A stretch of DNA of 64,000 nucleotides. Origin: Craterostigma plantagineum (lineage: Eukaryota; Streptophyta; Magnoliopsida; Lamiales; Linderniaceae). Under the pieces are notes generated by a model. It saw only the letters and a list, made by a program, of their open reading frames with translations. It had not been told where the DNA came from and searched no databases. Location of the stretch: contig JAPQWV010001358.1 of the NCBI GenBank assembly GCA_027422505.1, positions 1 to 64,000 of the forward strand. Direction: 5' to 3'. Within the stretch, counting starts at the first letter, position 1. Each line of letters opens with the position of its first letter. Position numbers and translations under genes: made by a program. This document shows, in pieces, positions 1 to 9,899 of the stretch.

Positions 1-571
1 ATATACTGTTCCTCAGTGGTGGAATCAGCAGTAGTGCTTTGCTTTGAAGTTTTCCAAGACACTGCTCCACCATTGACGTATAACGAAACCAGAAGTATAT
101 TTTGTCATCCACGTCCGACTGGAAATCCTAATCGGCATAACCATCCACCTCTAATTCTCCGTTTCCATAAATCAGTACCATATCTTTAGTCCGTCTAAGG
201 TACTTGAAGATATTGTTTACTGCACTCCATGTTGCTTACCACGATTAGACTTGTACCGACTTACTATGCTCAAAGCATACGCAATGTCAGGCTGCTACAT
301 AGCATCGCATACATTAGGCTACCTCTTGCTGATGCATAAGGAATTTGACTCATTTCCTTCCTTGCTTCCTCACTTTGAGGACACATGGATTTCGAGAGAT
401 GAATCCCATGTCGCATTGGCAGACCCTTTCTTAGATTCATCCATACGAAACCGTTTCAGGATATTATCTAAGTAAAGGGCCTGAGATAAACCTACCATTC
501 TATTTGCCCGATCTCCAAAAAGGCGAATTCCAAGAATATAGGTTGCTTCTCTAGGTCTCTCATGGATAACT
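1..571 (-). pseudogene. Ty1/copia pol remnant (RT end to RNase H)
   Basis: Read on the minus strand, this is the C-terminal part of a copia polyprotein. Near 571 it gives the RT segment LSMRDLEK, then after a frameshift EATYILGIRLFGDRANRM and VGLSQALYLDNILKRFRMD. Near position 1 it gives the RNase H motif [15 protein letters not shown]. The same blocks occur in the copia element at 12444-22065, so the two are related. At least one frameshift, between the LSMRDL and EATYILG frames near 500-570, breaks the reading. The left end runs off the window and the right end stops exactly where the LTR begins at 572. Family assignment is firm; activity is excluded. Confidence 0.85.
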
Positions 572-1379
572 TGTAGCACACGGGTCCTCGTGAATAGTAG
601 AGCCATAAATTTGCGTGAATGTTAATTAAATTATGTGCCTCTCGTGCGTTAATTCCGTGCTTATGTGACTTACGTGAGATTTCGCGTGGTAAATTATGTG
701 CGTAATTCATGCATAGGCGACTTAGTGAATTTGGTACAACTAATTTGCACCAAGTGACCCCATATAATTCAGAGGTTTTCGAAAAATTAGGCAAAGCAGG
801 AATTGGACCATGTTTTAGAAAAATGGGCTAAGAAATAAATTAGGCTCAAAGTTGGTTAGGAACACTAATGGGCCAAAGGGTTGAGGTCCAAAACATTTAA
901 AAATGGCTTAGAGACCAATCTCCTTGAATTGGGGGATATTTCCGTCAAAACCCATCTTCCCTGCTAAAACAAAAATCTAAAACCCATTTCAAGTCCACCA
1001 AACTCCATAGCTAAGAAACTAACGTGAGCTTGAGCCAGGAAGGAGGAGAGGCCGAGATACGAAACACGCGGGCTTGGGACTAGGTATTATTCTCTAACCA
1101 TGGTGCTTATATTTTAGTTCAAGAAGTAGTATATTCTAGGGACCAAGGCACGAAAATACCATATATTGGGGCTGGTGCGATGTTAAGCCCTAAACGAACA
1201 CCTTTTAAGCTTGATTTGGTGAGTTTAGCTCTTAAAGGGCCTGTTTAGGGAATATAAGCCACAAAAACTTAGGCCTACCTCGGTAATTTTATTAAGCATG
1301 AACTTAGGGGTTTTCGAATTTAAAACGTCTTCAAAGATGTTCTTAGGAAAAGCAGCTTTTGATCCTTAGAAATTGAGAA

Positions 1380-1970
1380 TTACGAATCAAGAAGTGTTAT
1401 GAGTAGGGTAAGATTCGCAGAATACGAGTTTTGCGAACTCAAGAACCCTCTCGTGCATGAATTTGCGAAGTATACACTTCGCGAATTCAGTTCGCGAATC
1501 CATGCATTTCGCGGCCCTATTCCGCGAGTCCGGAAAGTTAGCGAACTCATTTGGCAGATCCATCGAAGTTTCGCGGTAGCATGCAAGTTCGCGAATTGGC
1601 TAAGAAGCCTAAGTGAGATTTCACGAATCCATGCAAATTGGCGAATTGAGGTTTGCGAGTCCGATGTATCGCAGAACCTAATTCGCGAAGTGGCAGTTCG
1701 CGAATGGAGGCTTTGCGATTGAGGTTCGCGAATCAAGGGTAGTTGGCGAGCTTAACATTTGGCGAACTCTAAACTTTGCGAACTCTAACGAGTCCGCACT
1801 AGGTTCGCGAACCCAAATTGGTACACACTTCACGGGCCGAACTTTGCGAATCCAATTAGGAACTTAGAGATAATTCGCGAACTATAAAATAAGGATTTCG
1901 CACACGAGTTCGCAAGGTGTAGACTCGCGAATTAGAACTCCACGAATTGAACCCCTAGATTAAAAGTTTT
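1380..1970. repeat. Array of TTCGCGAA-type palindromes in LTR
   Basis: About twenty copies of TTCGCGAA or one-base variants (TTGCGAAC, TTCACGAA, TTGGCGAA) lie in about 590 bp. Exact copies include 1478-1485, 1491-1498 and 1588-1595. The motif is self-complementary, so it reads the same on both strands. The sequence between copies is not repeated. A similar cluster, written as CCCGCGAA and TTCGCGAA, lies in another gypsy LTR at 22380-22745. Function is unknown. Confidence 0.75.
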
Positions 1971-2799
1971 AAGTTATAAAAAAAAATTAGAACTCCACGA
2001 ATTGAACCCCTAGAGTTTTAAGTTATAAAAAAAAAACTATCGCCTTTTGAGGAAAAATTTTTCGCACCATTTAATCAGAAAAATATTCCGATCCCAATGA
2101 GCATAGGCTCTTTCAACGCCCGATCATAATTGCCTACCGGTGTCCTCAGGGCCTATTTTCGGTATAGGTAGACGTTGAATTCGATAGAATTTTGGTACGA
2201 AAATTTACGTAGTCAACTGATATAATTTATAGACTGACTTTATAGCCTGTTCGAGTTTAAAGGATGAAATATTAGGAAATTCACCAGACCGGCTAGCAAA
2301 TAGCTTATGGACGATTTTATGAACTTCGTGAACTTCATAAAGTTCCCTAAGTCAAGTGAGATGTACCAAGTTAACTAGGACTCCTGAAGATATTTATAAC
2401 CAAGGAAATACCTAAGTCAGTACGTAATTAATTAATTAAAATAGTGTCCTAACGATACTATTCGATGTCTAAGGTTTGTACTTAGGAGAATACCCGGGTC
2501 AGGTAGCGACTAATCCACGGACGCCAGGTAAGTGGAAATCCAACTACAACACGTAGCATATGTGTATGTGCTTAATTCATGTGATTACGTGATAAGGTGC
2601 TTACGTGTTTATGTGAACTTTTATGATATGGTTGCATGCTTTCGGTAAGCGTTATGGCGTTAATGCATTATGCATATGCACAAGCATGCACGACACATTT
2701 GGGGGTAATGAAATGATGAGCTTGCATGATTATGTCGCAAATAGCAAAAATTAAATGCCGAGGTGGGTGAGGATATTATTTTAGTTAAGATAAGTGGCG

Positions 2800-3025
2800 G
2801 CTTCCGGGGCACCGAAACGGCGTTGATGCACCGTCGGCGACGTTGATGCGTCGCCAGTATACGAACGACGTTGATGTGTCGGGGGATACCATGGTTGGGT
2901 TGATGCCCTCATGGTCGGGTTGATGCCCTTATATCCCTGATTAGCGTGTTGGGTTGATGCCCTCATGCTTTAGTATGGCTGGGTTGATGCCCTCATACTT
3001 TGGGCTGATGCCCGTGGTTGATAGA
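2800..3025 (+). repeat. Degenerate minisatellite in LTR
   Basis: A phrase close to GGGTTGATGCCCTCATG recurs at least five times between 2890 and 3020, preceded by related ACGTTGATG phrases from about 2822. Unit spacing is irregular at 20-45 bp. The related LTRs carry other short repeats at the same relative place (GGAGCGACCTAG at 33250-33470 and 41290-41500), so this LTR zone is prone to local duplication. Confidence 0.7.
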
Positions 3026-3542
3026 GCTTTTTACGGTGTACGCCTGGGTAAAAGTCTGCCAAGGGCCCTAAGATAAAAGATATGAGATTGAGTTCGATCT
3101 ACAAGACGTAAGATGCACTGGCGTGGATTGCCTTTGCGGGGTTTGATCACGTGCACGTCATGCATGATTTCTATTACTGAGCATATCGCTCATCCCTTAC
3201 GTTATGTGTTGTAGGTGCGAGCGACCACGGTACGTGATCGCTTAGATGGCAAGGAAATCGTTTGGCGCTTCCAGCAGCTTTTGGGATGGGAGTGTGTGCA
3301 TGGATGACGACCTGTGAGGCCGGACGCATAGAGATTCTTTTGATGTGCATGTATACACATCTCGTGTAATTAGGATTCACATGAAGTTAGGAAGTCATGT
3401 AATTCTTTTGTCATGTATAAAAACTACTTCCATTACAAAAATGGAAAAATTTCATACGCATTTCCGCATCTCTTTTAATTAAAGCATCGTTAGGCACATA
3501 GGATACGTTAGAATTAGGTAGTTGGGACAGCGGGTCCTGACA

Positions 3543-3833
3543 GGAGGTCCCTAAAGTCTCCCTTTACAATCTAACCTTATATTTCTCAAGGAAACTCTTA
3601 TTTTTACTAAGTTCTCTTAATAATTATCATAAGCTAATTATTTCCTTAATTCTCTTTTTGTCTGCCTAATTATTGTTCCACATCACATAGGTATTTTTTG
3701 AAATAAAATTTCAACACTATTATAGTCTGAGTTTTTACCCCTAAAACTTAAGTCGTTTTATCAAGATTCTTATTTCACGAAATTACACCATTAATTATAT
3801 CAAATACCCGTATTAAACTTTACGGGTATTACA
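3543..3833 (-). repeat. 3' LTR fragment of gypsy element A
   Basis: The minus-strand LTR start TGTAATACCCGTAAAG lies at 3833, directly after a polypurine tract. The rest runs down to 3543, where it is cut by the end of the plus-strand LTR 572-3542. Only about 290 bp remain. An inverted repeat, AATACCCGTA facing TACGGGTATT, lies at 3803-3830 and could form a hairpin at the LTR edge. Confidence 0.75.
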
Positions 3834-3845
3834 TCCTCCCCCCTT
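3834..3845 (-). other. Polypurine tract of gypsy A
   Basis: Minus-strand AAGGGGGGAGGA immediately precedes the LTR start TGTAATACCC. This is the usual plus-strand priming site of LTR retrotransposons, and it fixes the 3' LTR boundary. Confidence 0.8.
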
Positions 3846-3901
3846 AAAGAAATTTCGTCCCCCAAAATTAGGCCGTTGGAATTACCCGGGATAACAAACT
3901 C

Positions 3902-5390
3902 TCATATCGTCCTCCCATTCCAACGTGGCTTCCTCAATTGATTGATTTCACCACACGGGATAGTCTTATTTCGGAGTTGTTTCGACTCATACATCAAAAT
4001 CTCTATAGGCTTGTCTTCGTAACTCAAGTCAGGCTTGAGTTGTTGATAAAGAAGCTCGCTCTGGATCACGTGATTTGGGTCTGCGACGTACTTCCGTAGT
4101 GTCGACACGTGAAATATGTCGTGAACTTGTAATAGTGAAGCCGTCAACTCTAATTGGTACTCTACTTCGCCGACTCGTTTTATAACCCTGAAGGGGCTAT
4201 GTATTTGGGACTCAACTTGCCCTTTCGTCTGAAATGCTTCACTCCTTTAATCGGGGAAATCTTTAGGAACACTTGATCGTCTTCTGAAAGCTCCAGGGGT
4301 CGTTGTCGATTATCAGCGTAACTTTTCTGACACTCTGTGCTGTTCGCATCTTTCCTTAATTTTGGTCACGGCTTCGGTCATGTCACGAATCATATCGGGT
4401 CCCAGTAATGCCCGTTAAAGCCGATTTCGTCCCAATGGACTGGGGATCGGCACTTACGCCCGTAGAATGCCTCGTACATGCCATTCCCATTGTGGCGTGG
4501 AAACTATTGCTGTAAGAAAACTCTATGAGTGGTAGGTACGTACTCCAGTTTCCTTTGAAATCGAGCACGCGTGCTCGTAACATATCCTCAAGAGTCTGAA
4601 TCTTTCGCTCAGACAGCCCGTCAGTTTGGGGATAGTAAGCAGTACTAAACGAGAGCTTAGTTCCCATCGCTTTCTGTAGGCTCTGCCAGAAATTCGATAG
4701 AAATCTCGAATCTCGATCCGAGACGATAGAATTTGGAATTCCATGGAGTCGAATAATTTCTTAAATATATAATTCCGCATAGCATTCCATGGAGAAAGCG
4801 GAGCTGATAGGAAGGAAATATGAGCAGATTTGGTCAGGCGATCAACAATCTGCCCATCGTGGTCTTTCGTCGTTTTGGGTAAACCCACGACGAAATCCAT
4901 CGTGATATGATCCCACTTCCATTCTGGAATGGGTAGAGGCTGTAGAGTTCCACCGGGTCGCTGGTGTTCTGCCTTAATCAATTGGCAGGTCATACAGCGG
5001 TATCTTTCATCATTCCCGGGCACCAATATGTTATTCGCAAATCTTGATACATCTTTGTGGCTCCTGGATGTACTGAGTATGTGATCGCCTGTGCTTCCTT
5101 CATTATTGTTTGTCCCAACTCCTCGTTATTAGGCACATAAAGACGATTCTTGTATAGTAAAACTCCATCCTCTCGTATTCTAAAATTCTCTGGAAGTGCA
5201 TCCTTTATTTTCAGATAGAGTTCATCTTCTTCTTACGTCTTCCTGATCTGTTCTAGTAGCCTGGGTTGCAGAGTTAATGCTGCTAGTTTTGCCTCACTTT
5301 GCCTAAATTGACTACCTCTATTCCTAACTGATGTAACTCTACATTCAGAGCCTTTCGGCTTAAGGCATCAGCGACTACGCTTTGCCCGGT
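3902..5390 (-). pseudogene. Gypsy A integrase and chromodomain region
   Basis: Minus-strand frames give the chromovirus integrase in pieces. The zinc-binding end shows [18 protein letters not shown], the first catalytic Asp lies in [13 protein letters not shown], and the third catalytic residue lies in [19 protein letters not shown]. Towards 3902 come LLQVHDIFHVSTLRKYVADP and DLSYEDKPIEILMYE, which lead into the chromodomain end (RKPRWNGRTI after a frameshift). The middle catalytic region is scrambled by frameshifts near 4700-4850. The domain inserts cDNA into the genome, and in chromoviruses the chromodomain biases target choice. This copy cannot encode it. The Tekay/Del-like placement rests on domain order and LTR style. 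Confidence 0.85.
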
Positions 5391-6560
5391 GGTAGAGGAT
5401 GACGCAATCGTAGTCCTTTACGAGCTCTAGCCATCGTCGCTGTTGCATTTTCAATTCCTTCTGGGTGAAGAATACTTCAAGCTTTTATGATCTGTGAAGA
5501 TTTTGCATTTCTCTCCGCAGAGATAATGTCTCTAGATTTTCAGAGCGAACACTACGGCTGCTAGTTCGAGGTCGTAAGCAATCACCTTTCCGTTCTGCAT
5601 TAGTACGCACCCCAATCCGTTTTTCGAGGCATCACTGTATACCGCAAACCCTCCGATTCGTGATGGTATTGTCAATATCGGGGCCGAGGTGACACGTTTC
5701 TTCAATTTCTGGAAGCTCTGCTCACATGTTTCAGTCCATTTAAACGGTACTTTCTTCCTTGTCAGATTTGTTCACGTCGAGGCGATCCTAGAGAAATCAG
5801 CTATAAACTTACTTACGGTAGTATCCCGCAAGTCCAAGAAAACTCCATACTTCAGTGGGAGTAGTAGGTCGTGGCCAGTTATTTACAGCTTCAATTTTAC
5901 TCGGGTCCACACAGATTCCATTCCCCAAAATCACGTGTCCCAAGAAGGCCACGTGCTCAAGCCAGAATTCACATTTCTTGAATTTGGCGTAGAGTTGTTT
6001 CTCTCGCAGGATTCCTAAGACAGTTCGCAAATGACTTTCGTGTTCGTCCCTTATCTTAGAATAGATCAGAATATCATCGATAATGACGATAACGAACCGA
6101 TCGAGGTAGTCCTTAAAGACTCGATTCATCAGGTCCATAAAAGCAGCTGGAGCATTTGTTAGTCCAAAAGGCATGACCAAAAACTCATAATGGCCGTACC
6201 TCATACTGAATGTAGTTTAGGAACATCTGTCTCCCTTATTTTTAACTGGTGGTATCCCGAACGGAGGTCTACTTTTGAGAATAACGTTGCTCCTTGTAAC
6301 TGATCGAACAGATCATTGATCCTTGGCAAGGGGTATTTATTCTTGATCGTGATCATATTCAACTCCTTGTAGTCGATGCACAGTCGCATCAACCCATCCT
6401 TCTTTCGCACAAAAAGCACGTGTGCGCCACACGATGAAAAACTCGGCTAGATAAACCCTTTAGATAGTAGGTTCTCTAATTGCTCCTTCAATTCCTTTAA
6501 CTCATCGGTGCTAGACGGTAGGGGCTTTAGAGATTGGGGCTGACCCCGATATCAGATCTA
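5391..6560 (-). pseudogene. Gypsy A reverse transcriptase and RNase H region
   Basis: The RT core is clear on the minus strand: [35 protein letters not shown] and [20 protein letters not shown] (6201-6419), then [20 protein letters not shown] and the catalytic box [10 protein letters not shown] (5809-6204), ending with [12 protein letters not shown] frameshift near 6200 separates the two halves. Below 5690, RNase H is more decayed: [17 protein letters not shown] and [10 protein letters not shown] are readable, but stops and frameshifts follow. Order matches Ty3/gypsy (PR-RT-RH-INT). No intact enzyme is possible. Confidence 0.85.
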
Positions 6561-6819
6561 TCGTGAACTGTATTTCTAGATCAGGGGTAACCCCGGGAGA
6601 TCATCGGGTAATACATCGGCGTATTCCTTGACTACAGGTACGTCTTTTAGTTCCGATTGAGGTAAGTCCTCCGCCTTTACCGCGTATACAAGATAAGACT
6701 CACTACCACACCTCAAAAGTCGTTGAGCCTTCAGAGCCGATATTCATCGAATACTATTCTTATTTGCTTTACCCGAAAAAGTGAATGCTTGTTCTTCAGG
6801 CAGCCAGCTTAACGACCTT

Positions 6820-7400
6820 CTTGTTGCAATCTATGATGGCTCCATATCTTGAAAGTCAATCCAATCCGAAGATGACATCGTAGTCATTCATCGGGATTAC
6901 AATCAAGTCGGCACTTAAGTTCCTACCCTCTATATTTACGACGCTTCTTTTCAACACTTGTTTGGTACGCGTCGGATCACCATGTGGTAGAGTAACTATA
7001 TAGTTGCACTCAGGTGAGGTAGGAGATATTCCTTCTTTGCCACGTACTTAGCCTACACAAACGAATGGGTGGCTCTAGAATCAATTAGCACAGAAGTGGG
7101 CACGTCATAGATAATTAACATACCCATCACTACAGAGGGGTTGGCCTCGGCTTCTTCATTTGTTAGTGTGAAAACTCGAGCCGGTATAGGTGGAGGTCGA
7201 AATGGCGGTCGGGTTGGGTTCTGAAGTAAAGGTACATCACAGTTCCTGGCATAATGACCCATTCTTCCATACATAAAGCACTGAGGATTAGGATTAGTTG
7301 CAGACCTGTAACATACTCCAAAATGGTAGCCGCCGCACTGTCTGCACTGGGGCGTGGAATTTGGGGGTCTATTCGACGCAATCATGGTTCCTTGATTCAA
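6820..7400 (-). pseudogene. Gypsy A zinc knuckle and aspartic protease region
   Basis: On the minus strand, 7053-7400 encodes knuckle-like Cys/His clusters (CRQCGGYHFGVC and CFMYGRMGHYARNC, the second with one Cys replaced by Tyr) and then the protease start VLIDSRATHSFV. The family active site is D-S-G; here Gly is Arg, which should abolish activity. Below 7053 the rest of the protease follows in other frames, including a segment matching PMNDYDVIFG. The region joins gag to RT, as usual in gypsy elements. Confidence 0.8.
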
Positions 7401-7409
7401 CGTCCGACG

Positions 7410-8265
7410 CTAGTTCTGTTGACCCTGACGATTACCTTGTTTCCTTGGCCTTTGCCAAAGAATTGACGCTTGCGATCATTTCATGCTGCTTGCTGGTTCT
7501 CCTTTCTTCGCTTTGCCTCTTGAGCCTCTATGATCTGGGCTTCTGCTTTTTCAGCTATCATGGCCCGCTCTGCTACTAGGTGAATTCCATCTGTCGGGTC
7601 CCCCGAGATACTTAAGTCGCCATAAAGTTCGGGTTTGAGCCCGTAATGACCTCATCACCTTGAGTAGATTTGTTGCCACGATGTGAGGAGCGAAACGGGA
7701 TAGCTCCTCGAATCGGCGGATATATTGGATTACATGCATTCCTCCGTGCCTGAGATTCATAAATTCTAGCATCAGCCTTTCTTGTTCATGGGCAGTAAAA
7801 TATTTGCCGTGGAACAATTCTCCAAATCGTTCCCACGACCTATTCAACGGATCTTTTAGGACTTTAACGGCCACCGGAATCGGGCTTTTCCTCCGAGCAT
7901 GGGAACGGCGCACAGGACCGTTTCATTCTCAGGCACACGACTATATAAAAATATATCTTCTATAGTGCGTAGCCAATTTTCAGCCATTGCTGGGTCCTAG
8001 CTTCGGCAAAGGTTGGGGGATCCATTTTTCGAATGCGTTCCCTTATAATTTCTACACGCACTGGCTGTGGGGAAGGACGATGTTCAGAAGAGCTATGGTG
8101 ATGGAGTAGCTCGTCGATTTGATCCGACTAACGATTGATATGCTCCGACTGAAGTTGAAGCAATTCAGTCAGCCGTAAAATGGTGGAGTCCTCTTCATTT
8201 GGAGGGAATTCAGGTTTAGCCCTACGGCTGGATTCGCCCACATGCTCACTACGTGTCCCTGTCAT
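7410..8265 (-). pseudogene. Gypsy A gag region
   Basis: The likely start is a minus-strand ATG at 8265 (MTGTRSEHVGESSRRAK). It is followed by the capsid region seen across frames: PPTFAEARTQQWLKI, RSWERFGELFHGKYFTAHEQ and FMNLRHGGMHVIQYIRRFEEL (7551-7913). These match the retrotransposon gag fold of chromoviruses. Several stops and frameshifts interrupt it. Gag would form the virus-like particle in the cytoplasm; this copy is dead. Confidence 0.8.
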
Positions 8266-8412
8266 TTTCGAACTATTGTCTACAATTATTCACATAAGGC
8301 ACATATCAAATAACACATAATCACATAATTAAGCATTTAACTTACAGTCCAGGCTGGTTCTCCAAACGTCTGAGCGGCAGTACATAGACAGTCTTCAGAA
8401 TCTAGAGCCTAC

Positions 8413-8424
8413 GCTCTGATTCCA
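8413..8424 (-). other. Primer-binding site of gypsy A
   Basis: Minus-strand TGGAATCAGAGC differs by one base from TGGTATCAGAGC, the site complementary to the 3' end of plant initiator tRNA-Met. It lies about 150 bp upstream of the gag start and next to the 5' LTR end (GACGGGTCGTTAAA). Confidence 0.8.
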
Positions 8425-8426
8425 CC

Positions 8427-8780
8427 TTTAACGACCCGTCTCATACCGGGTGTGACTGTAGCATCGGTCCCTACCGGGACCAATGGGATTGGGACCACCA
8501 CACTCCGACTGATAGTCTGGCCCCACTGTACCACCATTTAACCTTTCAACGTGCTTCGTCCTCGCTCACACGCACCCTGGGCAAACATCCCAGGGGGTCA
8601 CCCATCACTAGATTGCCCCAAGTCAAGCACGCTTAACTTTGGAGTTTCTATAGATGGACTCTCGAAAAGGTAGGTCGACCTTGGTGATATGAGTAGTACT
8701 ATCAATTCTCTTATACGATTCTTAGCCTGACATGCCCATACATTGTCAGTCTCAGGATCCCCTCTCATTCGGATGTCGGA
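8427..8780 (-). repeat. 5' LTR end fragment of gypsy A
   Basis: Upstream of the primer-binding site on the minus strand lies an LTR end, ...CCGGTATGAGACGGGTCG TTAAA, with repeated GGTCCC/GGGACC phrases. The right edge is not defined. No TGTAATACCC start appears before 9900, so most of the LTR is missing or too altered to recognise. A 5S-rRNA-like stretch is embedded at 8587-8647. Confidence 0.6.
8587..8647 (-). other. 5S-rRNA-like segment within LTR
   Basis: On the minus strand the blocks ACTCCAAAGTTAAGCGTGCTTG and GATGGGTGACCCCCTGGGA lie in the order and near the spacing of the second half of plant 5S rRNA (family blocks: ACTCCGAAGTTAAGCGTGCTTG, GATGGGTGACCTCCTGGGA). These cover the internal promoter region of 5S genes. 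The first half of 5S rRNA is not visible, so it is not a 5S gene. 5S-derived sequence in LTRs is known from Cassandra TRIM elements; here it lies beside a gypsy primer-binding site and gag. Confidence 0.7.
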
Positions 8781-9899
8781 AAGGTTCGTTCATGTACCCC
8801 TTCGTCTAGAAGCATGCCAAGAGCCGCTCCTTGTCCGTGAACCTTTCTCGCACCGGCGATCACTCCCCGCCCTCGTCGGCCCCGGGCGTCACACTTGTGA
8901 AACAGCACGAGGGAAAGCTCCAGAGCTCCTTTGCTAAAGGGAAGGAAGAGTAGGATGCCGATGTCGTGTGTATGACGGAGGTGCATGTGGCTGCCTAGTT
9001 CATGGATGCGAAGGCTGAGGGTAGTTCGCCTTCGCCAGCACCAACCTCTGTCCTCGGCGGCTGAGTAGAGGTTCTTAGAGGACCGGAGTGGCAGGAAGTG
9101 AAGACGAGTTTGCTGATCAGGAACTTTCCTTCCGTAGTTGCTTTCAGGGAGATCCAGAAGCTCGCGAGAGCCATTTCGTCTGGCTCCCTACCGCAGAGAA
9201 GCACGCAGACGTCTTGGCCCATGCTGACATTTATGATCTTTCGAACGTCATCTTCAGCTCCTCGGGAGAGCCTACCCCTTGATCTTTTCTCTCTTTTTTT
9301 TTTTCTGGACATCTTAGGATTATGCTTTATCATCACCGTTATATCCGTCGTCCTTGGAATCTGGAAGGGACCTGGCGGGGACCTGATGGCGGAGCTCCTC
9401 TTCGAGCCTTGCACTTTGAAGGAGATCCCCTTGTCTTGCTGCACGTCGCTCCTAGCTCCCCGGGACATCCTATTTGTATAGACCTCTCCCCTTTTTCATC
9501 ATGGTGATAGCCTGTAATATACTTTGTCATTCCTTTCAAGACGTAATGGTGTGGGGAGCTTAACTCCCATGTTCGCATGTATTATATGCCCTTTTTGTGC
9601 TTGCTCAGCTCTTTTCTTTGTCATGCGGGACCTGATGGATGTTATTGGGAACATCATTATCGTGGCATGGTTATAGTGCTAGCTTTGTTAGCAATTCGTA
9701 AGCCAACTATGAATTCACGCCATCGGTTTCAATGACCATCGTCATTATCCTCAGGTGTCATTTTTGTGCTAGGCCTCTTTGTCCTTAGCAACTCAGTATT
9801 TGTCTCGACACTTAGGTCTATAAAATTTTAATCTCGGGGATCCCCTCATCTATTTACCCTGATCAGAGCACCAACTTCGCTTTAGGTACCATTCACGTC
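8781..9899. other. Unassigned stretch, coding-like remnants
   Basis: This stretch matches none of the other elements in the window that I can see. From about 8840 to 9290 the plus strand is GC-rich and reads like a decayed coding region: GDHSPPSSAPGVTLVKQHEG, then FAKGKEE-stop-DADVVCMTEVHVAA-stop-FMDAKAEGSSPSPAPT, and later GSEDEFADQELSFRSCFQG. Stops and frame changes are frequent. From 9290 to 9899 nothing protein-like stands out. It may be a remnant of another transposon or of the gypsy A LTR; I cannot name it. Confidence 0.35.

Larger units (their letters stand above)
572..3542 (+). repeat. Solo-type chromovirus LTR (about 3 kb)
   Basis: The block starts TGTAGCACACGGGTCCTCGT and ends CGGGTCCTGACA, the TG...CA ends expected of an LTR. 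It shares the start, the block near 985-1080 (AAACCCATTTCAAGTCCACC, then GAGCTTGAGCCAGGAAGG) and the end with the LTR at 39050-42107, so it belongs to the same broad family. No primer-binding site follows and no internal domain is attached. The left flank is copia sequence, the right flank is the LTR of gypsy A, and the flanking 5-mers (TAACT and GGAGG) do not match. A normal solo LTR would keep its target duplication, so recombination between elements or a boundary deletion is likely. Confidence 0.8.

Noticed and set aside
1380..1736. Overlapping ORFs on both strands at 1380-1736
   Set aside because: The open frames follow from the TTCGCGAA palindrome array, which reads alike on both strands; no domain is present.
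8587..8647. Functional 5S rRNA gene
   Set aside because: Only the second half of 5S rRNA is recognisable, it is diverged, and it sits inside an LTR.
8995..9468. 157-codon minus-strand ORF rich in Arg, Lys and Ser
   Set aside because: No recognised domain, and it is antisense to a more coding-like plus-strand stretch; kept only as part of an unassigned region.
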